Source of the DNA: Glandiceps talaboti
Lineage: Eukaryota > Hemichordata > Enteropneusta > Spengelidae
Direction of reading: 5' to 3'
Length of the DNA: 64,000 nt
Assembly: GCF_964340395.1 (NCBI RefSeq)
Contig: NC_135561.1
Location: forward strand, 2,524,001-2,588,000
Shown: positions 25,741 through 38,399 of the stretch, one piece after another
How positions within the stretch are numbered: position 1 is the stretch's first letter
Layout of the letters: every line of letters starts with the position of its first letter
The notes under the pieces: generated by a model
What the model was told of the DNA's origin: nothing
What the model saw: only the letters and a program-made list of their open reading frames with translations
Database searches by the model: none
Program-made: the position numbers and the translations under genes

Positions 25741-28565
25741 GAGCGTTATCGGAACCATACGAACCCTTTAGGCCTTATGTGAGGCAAAGTTAATGCAGCT
25801 TGAGCAATGCTAATCTTAAATTTAATGAATATTTCAAAAGATGTATGGAATTTACCGTGGACGTAGTTACTTATAAAATTACATACCTTTTTAACACATG
25901 AACATATCGAATCTTAGCATATATACGCGTTCTCGTTGAATCGTTCTCTTTTTCTCTATACACTTCTTTTATTAAATCAACATTCTATACCATGTATGAT
26001 TTTAACTGCCCTGTTTCCATTCTTAATTCAGAAATTCATATTGTCGATGGCTAAGAAATGTGATAAAATGTACAAGAGGTTATCGATGTAGGGGATTATA
26101 GCACTTTGTCAACACATCCTGCATGTCATATAGATACATTTTGTACAACAGATAACACGTAGGCGTTACAGAAAAACAATATACTGTACAAATGTAGTCA
26201 TATCACTGACTTTGGCGATGTGTCGGTAGATGCCACACTGGAAAACTTGTCACGAAACACTAAATGTGTTCTATCCTTTTAGACACGTACACATATACAC
26301 TATTATGTCCGCATAGCGTTGTTCCATGATATTACTGCGAAAGATAGGTACCACGCTTCGTCAATGTCATTTTTCGCATCAACTGCACCTAACTATGCAT
26401 ATGTATAGCACTGATTGAGAATTTGTTGCATGTATTGAACTTAATTCTGTATGATACAGATAAGGGTTTTACTTTGCAATAACCGAAGTTAACTCTTTGT
26501 GGCATTGATTGTTTGAATTGTGTTTGTGAACGCAACTCCTTTTAGCATTAATTTGCATTTTACTTTTTACGTCAAGTGAATTTATTCTGTATAGCACTGA
26601 TTGAGATATATTTTCATGCAACATAAATGAATCACTGAACTTGAAATAAGTGTATTGTAATGGTAAAAAATCTTATAGTCTTGTTGGCCTATTCAGTTCT
26701 TTTTTCTTAGTGACTAACTGACTTTTTTGAGAGACTTAAATACACCTAGCAATATTAAAATCTTAAAGAATCTATTTGTAACCAAACATTTTGAGACGAC
26801 ATTTAATATGGCAGATGAAGGTTTCTTATGGTTTCCTATATGGCAAAGTATATCCCGAGTGTTGAATCGTGTATTAACATAGGAATAATCCGTCTTATGG
26901 CCGCTGAGTATTCTGAATACCGGTAAAAAGTCAAAGTTATATTTGTACCCAAATGAGGTGCGTAAAACATTTAACAAATGTATAATTACATAGAAGGGAA
27001 ATACTGTAACAGGATGATGTGATTTTTTGTCATAATACATGTAGTTTTATTAACCAAGTCAACTCTAAAATTGTAGATAGAGGGACGGCGATAAGTTGAC
27101 TGATAGTGTCTTTCTCAACGTGTGCTCACTATTTCCCCAGTCCCTATGGATGCAACACGAAATATCATTATCGATGTGGTGCAATTTTTTTCCATAATCA
27201 AAAATCGTTTTGATAATATCTAAATATTTACAAACAGGGCTTCTTGTGAGGCAACTAAAAGCAGTGCCAAATGGCATGAGCTCTTCTCAAGTCATGCTTA
27301 TCGTTGAAACCTACTGAGGAATGACTAATCTTCAAGGATATCAAAATGACAAATTATCCAGGAATAAAACATACCAAGCTTAAACTGACAAGCAAGTTGT
27401 TACAATTTGAACCAACCTGACATTTTGTTCAGTAATTCTACATAGCCAGGGGCAAGTGATGTCAATTTAACAGTTACGTTGTTATACTAACCTTTACTGG
27501 GCATGATACATTCCTTGTCACTATAGATGCTACTTTAGCATTTGACAGCGTATGTCAACGTGGTTATTAATTCATTGATGGACAGGGTTGTTTCATTACA
27601 AATGTACACTTAAGAGTACTTGTGTTATATTGTAAATGACAAGATGACACCTGACTAACATTTGGCGAGACGGTATATACAGGAGGCGAGACTGCAGAAC
27701 ACATAATACCTAATGTAATGTCACATTTAAGCAATATTGAATATACAAAGGTTTAAATTCAATGTTTCGTGGAATTTAAATTCTCGAAATTATCTCTTGA
27801 TATCACAACTTGTTACAAAAGGTCATGTAAATGACTACTTGTCATTTCAAGAGATTCTATCATTTATTAATAATAATATCAACGTGTTTGCATAATGTAT
27901 AGTGTCGATCAACTGATGATAAACCGATAGATAGACGACAGAATGCATACCACTCTGCTGGACATACACTCACTCAAATTGGCAGAGTATTTATTAATAT
28001 GTATCGCATTTTGTGTACAAATACCACATTGCTCCTGTCAACTAATCGTATTACCTTAAGCTGTCAAGTCGTCTGTTTTGAAAGACACGACACTTAATTA
28101 ACGACACTGGACGAAACTACCAACTTTTAAATTATATGAATGTTGCTGCTAAATGGTTTTCAGAAGTGACAGCATTCTGAACACATTGCAAATCATCAAA
28201 TAGTTAATTATTTTCTATCAGCAGTTACCTTTTTCTTAAGGTTAGGAGTACGAAGTGTACACATTTTAACATAAAAGTACAGTAAAGATCATTTGAGTTT
28301 GCCCAATAAAAAGTGCACTAATGTAATATAAACCAGGACTGCAACATTCGGGATATACAGAGCTAATGGTAATTAAATTACAGCTTTATTCCATTTCACT
28401 CTGTTTTATTATAACTCAATATTTAGTTTTAATAAAACTATGATATATCTGTGTTATATGACAGAAAATGTACTTTTGTTTGGATTCACGATGTAAGGTA
28501 ACGTAACTCAACTATTCAGCGCGTATATAATAAAAACCTCCAGGAAATTACTATAGTGACATCAT

Positions 28566-28588
28566 GGGGTGGGGTGGGGGGAGGAGGG
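28566..28588 (+). other. G-quadruplex-type run
   Basis: Four or more runs of at least three G separated by single T or GA spacers within 23 bases, conspicuous in this AT-rich DNA. Fits the usual intramolecular G4 pattern; no function shown. Confidence 0.55.
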
Positions 28589-30059
28589 AACAACCGAGCT
28601 ATCTGTATTTCTGATGAATGACAGTGTCTCTAACAATGTATGTGCAACGTGCCCTTCAGTACCATAGGTTTAAGATGTCATGCCGCTTTGTATGTGGCAC
28701 AGTATTTAAAATCTGAAGTAGTAGACCGTAGGTATACACAGCTTATCTTCTGCCCACCTACAGTAATACCAATGGCAACAGCGTTTCTCAAGACAATATT
28801 ATCATCTAAACCTTCTGGAGTTTGACCAATCCTCAAGGATTAATATAACAAACAAAAAATAAAATGATAAAGAGGCCCTTTCAGTGTAAATTGATTTAGT
28901 ATATCTGTGTGTCCCCGATAAAAGCTATCGCAAACTGCACGGCTTTTGTGAACATATTTGTATGACGGTACTAACTCCAACATTGTTAATCATATGTCAA
29001 TATGGTTATTGAGTCATTGATAGACTTGTTAGTTTGTAGGGGTTATTACAATTTGCTAATTTCAATGGCAAGATGTGACGTGAATGTAATGATGTACAAG
29101 GCTATTACAGTATTATAGAAGTTTTGTGAATAATTGTATTATGTTTGATTTCACATTGATAAATAATGATCAACATGAAAGCGACGCTTCCTTGGAATTT
29201 TGAACTCATAAAATCGTCACTCATCAATATTACAACTTATCAAGGGTTACGCAGAATGTCATGTAAGACGCTAATTATCCTTTAGTTTCAAGATGTACAA
29301 TTATGAACAAATGTTTCAACACGTTTGCATAGTTTATATTATTGGTCAGTTGATGCTTCAGCAAGATATACTATTCTGGCTAGGTACTTATCAAATGTAG
29401 CTTTGAAATCAATTATGTTACGGGGTTTCGTCTGTTCCAAACCCCATACTAAATTTGATTTCACGATGTAGGATGAGCAAACTGAACAAGTAAAATATAT
29501 ATAATAACTGAATAACACAGTGTCATTGAGGGTCACATGAAATATAATGTAGACACGACTTGTCGTTTCCCGATATTCTTCAAGGTTTATCACTCATGAA
29601 CATATATCAATGTATTTATATAATGTGTTGTATTATGTTAACCGATAAGAGGTTGCCAGACTACATGCAACTCTGGCTACCAAATGGAGCTTTGACATAA
29701 ATTGTATTTCAGTATACAAACTGCGGATTTTGTGCAAATAAATGAAGAACTATACATCATTATTGATGATGTATCAAGACTACATTCACAGTCTACAGTA
29801 TTGTTCCTGTCCATCGCATAACTTTTCTGATAAATATGCAATGGCAATTAAATGATGAGGTATCAACTTTAGTGAGCCTGATCACATGATAAACAAAATA
29901 AATATAACACACACACATATCGCTTACACAGTGTCTGCTCTGTATTAGATGTAAACAGTAGTAGTATGCACACTACTACGAATGCAGTGGAGTATGATGG
30001 ACTTCGTAGATTGTACATGTTTAAACATTCAAATGTACAGTCTCACCGCAGAACAAATA

Positions 30060-30117
30060 ATGAAACACTTTTACAGTGAGGGGCCAATCTCTGTTATATT
30101 TATTGTGTTTATCTATG
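30060..30117 (+). CDS. Candidate short first exon: signal-like peptide
   Basis: ATG 30060-30062 opens 19 codons plus one base up to a strong donor G|GTAAGT at 30117/30118 (phase 1, as in the exon at 24683). The peptide has a short start (MKHFYSEGP) and a hydrophobic core ISVIFIVFIYG. Upstream context TACAGT...ATGA resembles that of the 24683 exon, but sequence after the donor does not, so homology is uncertain. No following exon identified. May be a chance match between a hydrophobic AT-rich stretch and a donor. Confidence 0.25.
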
Positions 30118-33077
30118 GTAAGTTTCACTGAAGTTTACATCTCGTTTAATAGCCACTGCATTCTTTTCGCAAAAGGGTTGTAATCATTGCCATAAAGTTA
30201 CCATGTCAGTTCTTTCAACTCCGTTGATATGCCCTTAAACGAAATTCGTGAGTGCATTTGCGTAAAAATTGTCAGAAGGGATAAACATAAGCCAATCAGT
30301 ATCCAATGAAAAAAAAGTCAGGTGTCGTATATTAGTCAAAATATTGCATATTATATTTATTGAGCAATCCCATGATTATTCTAGAACTACTTCCATTATA
30401 ATGTCAAGAAACATACCAGTACAGATAATTAAACTTACCAACAGAATGTGCACGTATGTTCGATCATAACGTTATATAGGCCATTGGGTTAGACAATATT
30501 GAAACATTGCAAATGACAACACTAATGTATGGTTCTTGCTTACGTTTATAGTTGTCAAGACTAATTACATTTCACTTTATTTAGTAAATGGCTATTGAGT
30601 AAACATACTCTAATGTAGTATTTTATTTTCAAATTAAGACGAAACGTAATGGAAGTCATCAATTCACTATCCATTGGTTCGAGCCTCCTACGTACTGCAG
30701 TGAGATAGTGAGGAGGAAATAACTTAAATACGTCTATTTTTCCCAACGTATATGCTATGTCTCCTCTAGTACCCTTGGTGTAAGGTAATACAACACATTT
30801 AATGTGACACCGTTTTTAATCAACAATCTCAAATCTGAAATAGTTTTGTAGTAATGATAGAACTTATTCACATAATCAATCTTGAGGCGTATGACAGCGG
30901 TGCTACTTACATTAGCTTTTATCTAGTCATGGCTATCGTCTAGATAGATCTACGGAAGTATGGCTAGTCTTAAGGGATTTTAAAATGACAATCTGTCATC
31001 GAATACATCACATAAAACTTATATCTCACTTGCAAAGTTTTATATAGGAATACTTAATATGCATATTTGTTCTCGATAAATGGAATTACAAAGTCAATTA
31101 AAATTGTAAAAATTTACTATAAGATTGTCCACCTCTTCGTATGTATTGGTTGCCATAGAGTTTGGCTAAAAGGTTGACGGAATTCTCTTACAAAATCTTC
31201 GAATAGAATCCTGTAAATTGATACTCCTTTGACTCGAGTAGCATCATAAATACACTATATTTCAGGGTACGGGGTGTACTTTGGATTTATTCATTAGCAG
31301 GATGTAAATGAATCCCGTTGATACGCTTTTGTAACTGTCCTATATCGAGTACATTACTTTCATTGCTTATAGACTCATTTGTGTTATTGCAATTAAGCAT
31401 GTACGTATCCTCGCTTGTTTAAATGACAAGATAACACAAGATTGTAATTGCTGTGGTGGTAACGATATACAGGGCGTTATAGTATGGTCATTTTACGATT
31501 GATTACCCCATACTCTATAATTATAATGTCACATAATAGGTAATATTGATCATACAAAAGTGTCAATACAATGCTTTCGTGGAATTGAACTCGAAATAGT
31601 GTCCCTTGATATTGCAACTCGTTATAATCAAGGGTCACGCAAAACATTACATAGGGAAAGTTTCCGAGCAATGAATGTTAATGAATGCAAAACAAAAAAC
31701 TAGTTGTTGGCAATAAAAGTGATGTATTTTCACCTGTTTAATGAATGACGACCCTGTTGAACTACTACCATGCTTTAAATAGAAGGACCTTTCTCAGTTG
31801 AACGATAATCTCTCTTTTGGCTGTCTTTGATTTCCTGTCCTCTAGTCCCCTAGATTTAAGATGAAATGCCACCCTGAATGTGACACCGTTTTAATCAAAA
31901 GTCTACAATCTAAAGTCGATGCATTGTAAAGGTAGAACGTATAATAAGCCTCAGTCTCTTGAGGCAAGTGGCAATATTATCAACGTCAATAGCGTTTCCC
32001 TAGTCACGCTCATCGTCGAAACCTACTGATGTTTTACTAATCTTCCACGATTTGGAAACGACAAATTATCGATGAATACAACATATGCAGATTAACACTG
32101 ACACGACATTTCTATTAATGTATTTAGTATACACGTGTCCTCTATACAAGGTAATGCTCTTGGACATATATTCTCATCTTAATTTAAGCACGGGTTGACG
32201 TTTTAGTTAATTAGAACTCTGATGCTAAGATGTCGAAAATTTAGTAAATTGACACAGACGTAGCATCACATGACACATGTACATTTTAGGGAACTGGGTG
32301 TAATTTAATATATTCATAATCAACGGCAAATTGAGTCACTTTGACATGACCTTTTAGCTATCCTATATTGTGTACGGTACTTTATCTTGTCACAATAGGT
32401 GCTACTTCTACACTGCCAATGTAATTATTTCGTTGCTTATAGACTCATTTGTTTTATTGCAACTGTACCTGACACAGTACTTGTGCTAATTTAAATGACA
32501 CAATGGTACATGATTGTAATTTGTTGAAATAGTAACAATACACATGTGGTTCTGTTAGTGTGTGACACAGGCGATTGAACACCTCATATTTCATACAATT
32601 TTACATTTTAGGAATACTAATTACATAAAGGTGTAAACCAATGCTTTTATGAAAGTTTAAATCGGTATAGTGTCCCTTGATGTCACACTCTGTCACTGAA
32701 CATAACACAGAATGTCACGTAGTTATCAATTCAAGATGTTCTGTCATTTTATGAACAAATGATATTATCTCAACGAGTTTGTATAATGTATATAGGGTTA
32801 TTCAACACAGATAGATGGGCGCCAGAATGCATACTACTCTGGGTAGGTTCTTAACAAATGGATTTTGACATCAATTGTACTTAGCTATATAAAGTATGGA
32901 TTTTGTGCCAATTTAAATGCAAGAACTAAGGAAAGCTTATGTATCAGGAATGGTGATGTATGGATGCCAAACTGACTGTGGACAGTGTTGTTCTTGTACA
33001 TTATTCCGTTTGCATTAACTTCTTTCAAGTTAACCATTTCAGTGTGTGTGTGCTCTTTTTAATAGTATTATTTAATG

Positions 33078-33466
33078 TATAGGAACATAGATACATATAT
33101 ACTGAGATACACAGATACATATATACTTAGATACATAGATACATACATAGATACATACATACTTAGATACATAGATACATATATACTTAGATACATAGAT
33201 ACATACATAGATACATACATACTTAGATACATAGATACATATATACTTAGATACATAGATACATATATACTTAGATACATATATACTTAGATACATATAT
33301 AGATATATACTTAGATACTTAGATACTTAGATACATAGATACATACATAGATACATACTTAGATACATAGATACATATATACTTAGATACATAGATACAT
33401 ATATACATAGATACATATATACTTAGATACATAGATACATATATACTTAGATACATAGATACATAA
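33078..33466. repeat. ATACATAGATACATATATACTTAG minisatellite
   Basis: Built from ATAC, ATAG, ATAT and TTAG tetramers arranged in higher-order units of about 24 and 60 bp (for example, the block from about 33125 repeats from about 33185). It interrupts the diverged array. ORFs through it are repeat translations. Confidence 0.93.
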
Positions 33467-34276
33467 TTACTTTTTAAACAGAATAGTTAGAATGGAGATT
33501 TACGACATTTTAAACAAAATTATTTTCCATTATCGATTTCTATCACATGATTGTTTATAGTTAGGAGCATTATATCCACAGGAACATATACATTCTATAT
33601 TTTTAAAGAAATCACATTTAGTGAGTATACTGAATTACATCTTTCAATTTGTGTATAGATGTATATTGTACCTGATAGAACAGCATGACTGTAGAGAATA
33701 CGTGTAAAATAATGAAGGCTCCTTAGTGGAACGTGTTGATACTATGGCAGCAATACGATTTAAAAGGGTCGTGCAAATAATATAACCTGTGGGGATATGC
33801 AAATGTACAATGCCAACAATTGTCGGTACCTGAAACGGAATATTAAGTCTAGGTGCCATAACAATAACGAACATTCGATTTCGTTGTTAACACCATAACT
33901 TCCGGTCCACGCGTTTCACATGCAATAGTCTGTACTACAGGAGCGCGGGAGAATAAGTCAACCTTCTTGTTCTATTTTGATCCTCTAAAATGAAGTAAAA
34001 TGCTATTGCTGGTGCCGAGAATTAGCAATATAGATAACGTTGTTATTATTATATCCGTTTTATTCTGCATTGTGTAATAAATGATATTTCTTATAAACTA
34101 CGAAACGCTGTAATTTAAAACTGAAAGATATTCATTCACGACGTTAAGTTCGTGATATTGTACTCAGTGGTGACATAGGGAGAAGAAACTTCAGAGACAT
34201 TACATATATATTCGCAATTGAAAAGTGTCAGTCTCATTTATCTCAGACTTAGTGTTCCCTAGAGCCTAGATTGAAG

Positions 34277-34491
34277 TTGACATACCGTTATGAATATGAC
34301 ATATGTAGCGGTGGAACGTATAAACAAATGACAATGGTACTAATTGCAATAGCGTTTCTGAAATCAAGCTTGTTGACATACCGTTATGAATATGACATCG
34401 TTTCGATGTAGCGGTAGAACGTATAATCAACTTCTCTTGAGGCAAATGACAATAGTACTAATTGCAATAGCGTTTCTGAAATCAACCTTGT
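34277..34491 (+). repeat. Recent tandem duplication of about 95-120 bp
   Basis: TTGACATACCGTTATGAATATGACAT occurs at about 34277 and 34373; each is followed by ATGTAGCGGT(G/A)GAACGTATAA, AAATGACAAT(G/A)GTACTAATTG and CAATAGCGTTTCTGAAATCAA. Far more similar to each other than to other array units, so this is a later duplication. The second copy keeps an extra CTTCTCTTGAGG. Confidence 0.85.
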
Positions 34492-35742
34492 CGTCTAAAC
34501 CTCGTGAGGTCTGCGTAATCTCTCGAGATTTTAAAACAGCATATCGCCGACGGATAAAACATACGAGACTTTAAAGTGACAAGCATGTTTTAATAGAAAC
34601 GGCTTTGACATCATAATGGGAACATTGTTGTCTGCTTAAATATCCGATACAAAGATGATTGTCAAAAGAAGTTTATATCACAATGCATCTTGAATGGAAG
34701 GGACGTAGTGTTGTGATGAATTATTCACAGCCAGAAACCATATTGTAATATGTGTTGAAGAAATATCCGTTCAATTCAACATCTATGGTCGTATCTATCC
34801 TATATTGTGCTATTTTTGAATGTCAATGTGGCTAAATGGCAAGACGACTAGACTCATGTTTGCAATTTGCTGAATTGGGAATTCTTAACGTTGTAAAGGA
34901 TATTGTAAAGGATATTGTTATAGTAAGGGATTTGGGTGATTGAACCTTGTACTACATGATCTCATATTGTAAGACGACTTACAATGTAAAAGTGTAATAC
35001 AAGGCTTTCCTTGATAACCCAAAACTCGTTAAATCCCTTGATATCATAGTAAGGATCACGCAAAATGTCACGTGGGTGACTACTTCTCATTTCAAGATGT
35101 TTCTATCATCTCTGTTCAAATGTATGAATATGTTTGTAGAATGTACGATATTGATCAATTGATAGTACAGTGGTAGATAACAGCCTGGATACATACTACT
35201 CAGGCGAGGTACTACACAACTGGAGTTTAATCTCGACATCTACTGTCTGCACTATGCAAAGTACATACGTATGCAAGATCAGTGAACCAACCGTACAGCA
35301 TGTTTGATAATGTTTCAAGGCTAACGTCAAACTTTAGAATATTGTTGTTTTAGATTTATCCAATTACCGTCAGTTTGTTTGTTACTTCTTGAGCTATGTC
35401 ACACCACATTTGTCCTATACCTATACGACACTTGCATAACTATTTTCAGAAGAGGTATCTAGGATAGTAAGGATTTTCCAGAAAATATTTCTGACAAAAG
35501 AATTTCTTCTCAATATTTATGATTTTTATAACCAGAAGTACTTTATGTACTGAAGTCAATTGAATAATTTAGAATGCTTACACAATATCAGTAACGGTAT
35601 CTTTCAAATGAATGTGGTTGGAGGTTTATACTGCATACCGAGGTAGAGGTAGTTTTACTGCCACTCTGAGATTACGAAGAAAAGGAAGTTAGATGAAAAG
35701 AACAGATAGAAGGTGGAGAATATCAATATTGTCGTAGTAGTT

Positions 35743-36146
35743 AAATAGAATAGAATAGAATATAACTTTATTGTCCATTTACGGAAATTTTCCTTTCGCT
35801 TCACCAAAATATAAAAGGCACATTAAAATACATATACACACACACTAAAATAATTACAGTAACACAAACACAGTTACAATCTTCCAATAAAAGTATTCCT
35901 CGAATTCGGTGTAGATCTTAAAACAAAAATTTCAGAAGCTTAAAATCACAGGTCTGAGTTTAGTATGCTTATTGCACTTGGTATAAATGATTTAAAAAAA
36001 ATGTTCTTACGAGTCAAAGGTACTCTATATCGTCTTCCTGAAGGTAACAAATCGAACTTCGAGTACACAGGATGTGAGGTATCACTAACAATTGCTTGGT
36101 TTCGCTTTAATAGTTTGATTTCCAATCTATACATAGAATACATCAA
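35743..36146 (-). mobile_element. 3' end of a CR1/L2-like non-LTR retrotransposon
   Basis: On the minus strand: end of ORF2 (36146-35946), a 3' UTR containing GGACAATAAAG just before the end, and a tail of (ATTCT)n at 35762-35743. Polarity, short pentamer tail and C-terminal motif all agree. Severely 5'-truncated. Confidence 0.72.
35946..36146 (-). pseudogene. C-terminus of LINE ORF2
   Basis: About 66 residues containing HPVYSKFDLLPSGRRYR, then VPLTRKNIFFKSFIPSAISILNS before the stop. A C-terminal LLPSGRRYR...R...SF.P..I..LN block is typical of CR1/L2-type ORF2 proteins. A stop codon lies just upstream in frame, and reverse transcriptase and endonuclease are absent, so it is a remnant. The overlapping plus-strand frame is its shadow. 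Confidence 0.7.
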
Positions 36147-36179
36147 TTCTTAGCGAATCATATTTTCCTAAGATCTAAA

Positions 36180-37255
36180 GTATATCAGAATAGCTTTTTG
36201 CAATAAATATATATATTCCCAAATGATAGCCCCACTTTAGTATTCTGGGTGAGTTCGTCAACATTAACAACAAAGGAATAATCCCATGTAATCCATATGG
36301 CTCCACTGAAAAGATAACACTAATGCCAAAATTATGGGATATAAATCCTGACTATTATGGACTACTATAAGTACCAGTACTAAGGTAAGAGAACACCATA
36401 TTTTGATTCGTAAAGATAAAATGTAGAGTGTTATTATTTGAGGTCACCCTGACTAGAGTTTTGATTACCCAAGTGTATTGATAAACATTTCAACTAATAT
36501 AAAGATTGATACTACCGATCGTGTAAATCCTCAGGAGTGGTATCCTATTAGAGACACATGAACTTAACGTAATCAAAGTCGAAAACATGTCATGTGGTGA
36601 ATAGAAAGTGGGTTATCTATTTCAGATGCTAATGTTGTGTGAATATGTAGCCTAACTGAAATGGTAGTGTTGACACCTTATCTTTACTAATAGGATTTTG
36701 TCAAGAGATACGTTTGAATAGACCCAGTAGGTGGATATAGATTAGACCCAGATTACTGAGTCTCTATGTAAATGTGCTCATAGCAAATTAAAGGTTGCAT
36801 GGTGACCACTCTCGGAAATCATCGGCTGATCAAAAAACGTCTTGTTCACCACAATTTTTAGAATCGAGTAGACAGTAATGGTGATTTGTAATGTTACCAA
36901 TTAAATGAAGTACTAGCGAATGAACGTACAGGCACTTTTCGAGATGATTATTTCGTTTAGTAAAAGAAAGAATTTCAAAAATTGGGATTTGCATTCGAAT
37001 TATTAGAATATTATCTCCGATATGGTAGGTGACCCCAGTTTGATAATTGCAACACTGTGGTAGTTGTATCTATGCTGTAGAGATGACACAAACGATTACG
37101 ACTCATTACCGATTTAAAGTTTGTTTTGGAAATATTTTTGTAGATTCCATAAAGATAACCTGGCCAGCAAAACATTTATTTTATGATGTAAGATATATGT
37201 ATGTAGACAATACTCTAGCGTGACAGTTACAGATCAAAAGACAAGTCACGAATCC
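36180..37255. other. AT-rich stretch without a recognised gene
   Basis: Upstream (5') side of the LINE remnant; no further ORF2 motif recognised. Confidence 0.45.
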
Positions 37256-37261
37256 AATCAC

Positions 37262-37420
37262 AATAGAATAGAATAGAATAGAATAGAATAGAATAGAATA
37301 GAATAGAATAGAATTGAATTGAATTGAATTTGAATTGAAATTTATTCCACCAGAAGAGAAAAATATATACACAAACTCTGAAAGCAACGGATAAAGCATT
37401 TCTGGTGAGGGCCATGGAAA
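37262..37420 (-). mobile_element. Probable second LINE/SINE 3' end with (ATTCT)n tail
   Basis: About eleven TAGAA pentamers, then GAATT pentamers at 37311-37340, followed by AAATTTATTCCACCAGAAGAG. On the minus strand this reads GGTGGAATAAATTT then (ATTC)-rich tail, the same polarity and tail pentamer as the LINE end at 35743. No protein motif is seen upstream. Confidence 0.5.
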
Positions 37421-37454
37421 TAGTTCGTAGGAACTAATCAATGTCCATGTTGTT

Positions 37455-37675
37455 GAATAGAACAGAACAGAACAGAAACGAACAGCACAGAATTGAATGG
37501 AATTTGATTGTTTAGGATACAGGAGGATTGGATAGAGTAGGGTAGGATAGACTAGAATGATATATGATGTATGGAATTAAAAACAAACAAATTAAACTAA
37601 ACTGAACGGACCAGAGCGGAAAGGAATGCAACTAACCTAAACTAAAATCGATAAAATAGGATAGTATGCAGTACA
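37455..37675. repeat. Degenerate drifting pentamer tract
   Basis: Runs of GAACA, then GGATA/GGATT/TAGGG, then TAAAC/GAACG-like pentamers, each only a few units long and broken by substitutions. Looks like an old pentamer microsatellite that has drifted. Confidence 0.5.
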
Positions 37676-38114
37676 TCATATCTATAGACGTGACTAAGCA
37701 AATCTGAAAGCATTTTACCGGTCGTTATATAAAATCATAATTATTTTGTTAATTGTTTCGGGATCTGTAGTTACAATTAATTATGTAAGGCCCGAAGAAA
37801 AACGAATTGTCTCGAGAGTATATGAATGTAAATCTCACAAATGGTTCTCCTGAAAATTCTAAAATCTACTTTCATGGGAATGTTGTACAATTGCTCTTTT
37901 TGCATACGTCTTAATTATTTTGTCGATATAATGTATATAAGCAGGTATACGTTTTTAAATGTATATGCAGTCCCAAGTGTCTGGGAAGAGAAACAAAATA
38001 ATCTACAGTTCCAATAAATATATGTGTTTATCCACGAATTAGGTCATAACATATATGTAAATCTACATTAATATGACCAGCAAAAAGACAATGATTTTTT
38101 TGGATGACCTTAGG

Positions 38115-38345
38115 TACATCTCAAAATAACATCTGCCTTTCAAAGTAATCAATAAATCAAATATATATTAAAATAGAAGTATGACACCTGCCATGATGTC
38201 CTCCTTTTTATCGTACATTTTATAACCTCGTTGTGATGATCATTAATGGGCAATGCAAGAATGGGTTGGTTTAATGCTATGCATAACATCTGCCATCTAC
38301 AAGAAAATCAATAAGTTAAATGGATATATACAGGCTACAAAGTTT
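38115..38345 (+). repeat. Weak tandem duplication, period about 160 bp
   Basis: ATAACATCTGCC is followed in both copies by a C/A-rich stretch, AATCAATAA, and an AAAT...ATATA segment (first near 38124, second near 38285). Confidence 0.4.
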
Positions 38346-38399
38346 ATTATGTACCCACATGTGTGAACTTGGGCATGTTAAATGAATAAAGTATGTGCA

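Larger units (their letters stand above)
24765..35340 (+). repeat. Long array of diverged duplicated units (about 10.6 kb)
   Basis: The same ordered landmarks recur. Landmark 1 (CTTCTCTTGAGGCAAATGAC, then AATAGTACC) occurs near 24860, 27240, 28745, 30880, 31955 and 34435, each with AATGTGACACCG-type sequence upstream (24785, 28690, 30800, 31880) and a CTAATCTTCAAGGATTTTAAAATGACA-type segment downstream. Landmark 2 (AAATGACAAGATGACAC; then AATGCTTTCGTGGAATT, CCCTTGATATCAC; then CAACGTGTTTGCATAATGTA) occurs near 27620-27900, 29060-29340, 31420-31640, 32490-32790 and 34840-35140. Landmark 3 (TGGATTTTGTGCCAA-type) occurs near 29720 and 32900. Spacing is uneven, about 1.1-2.5 kb, through insertions such as the repeat at 25405-25740 and the minisatellite at 33080. 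Copies are strongly diverged. No shared intact ORF. Confidence 0.7.

Noticed and set aside
33078-33466. CRISPR-like regular repeat
   Set aside because: The repeat has no unique spacers and is built of ATAC/ATAG/TTAG tetramers; a minisatellite in a eukaryotic context.
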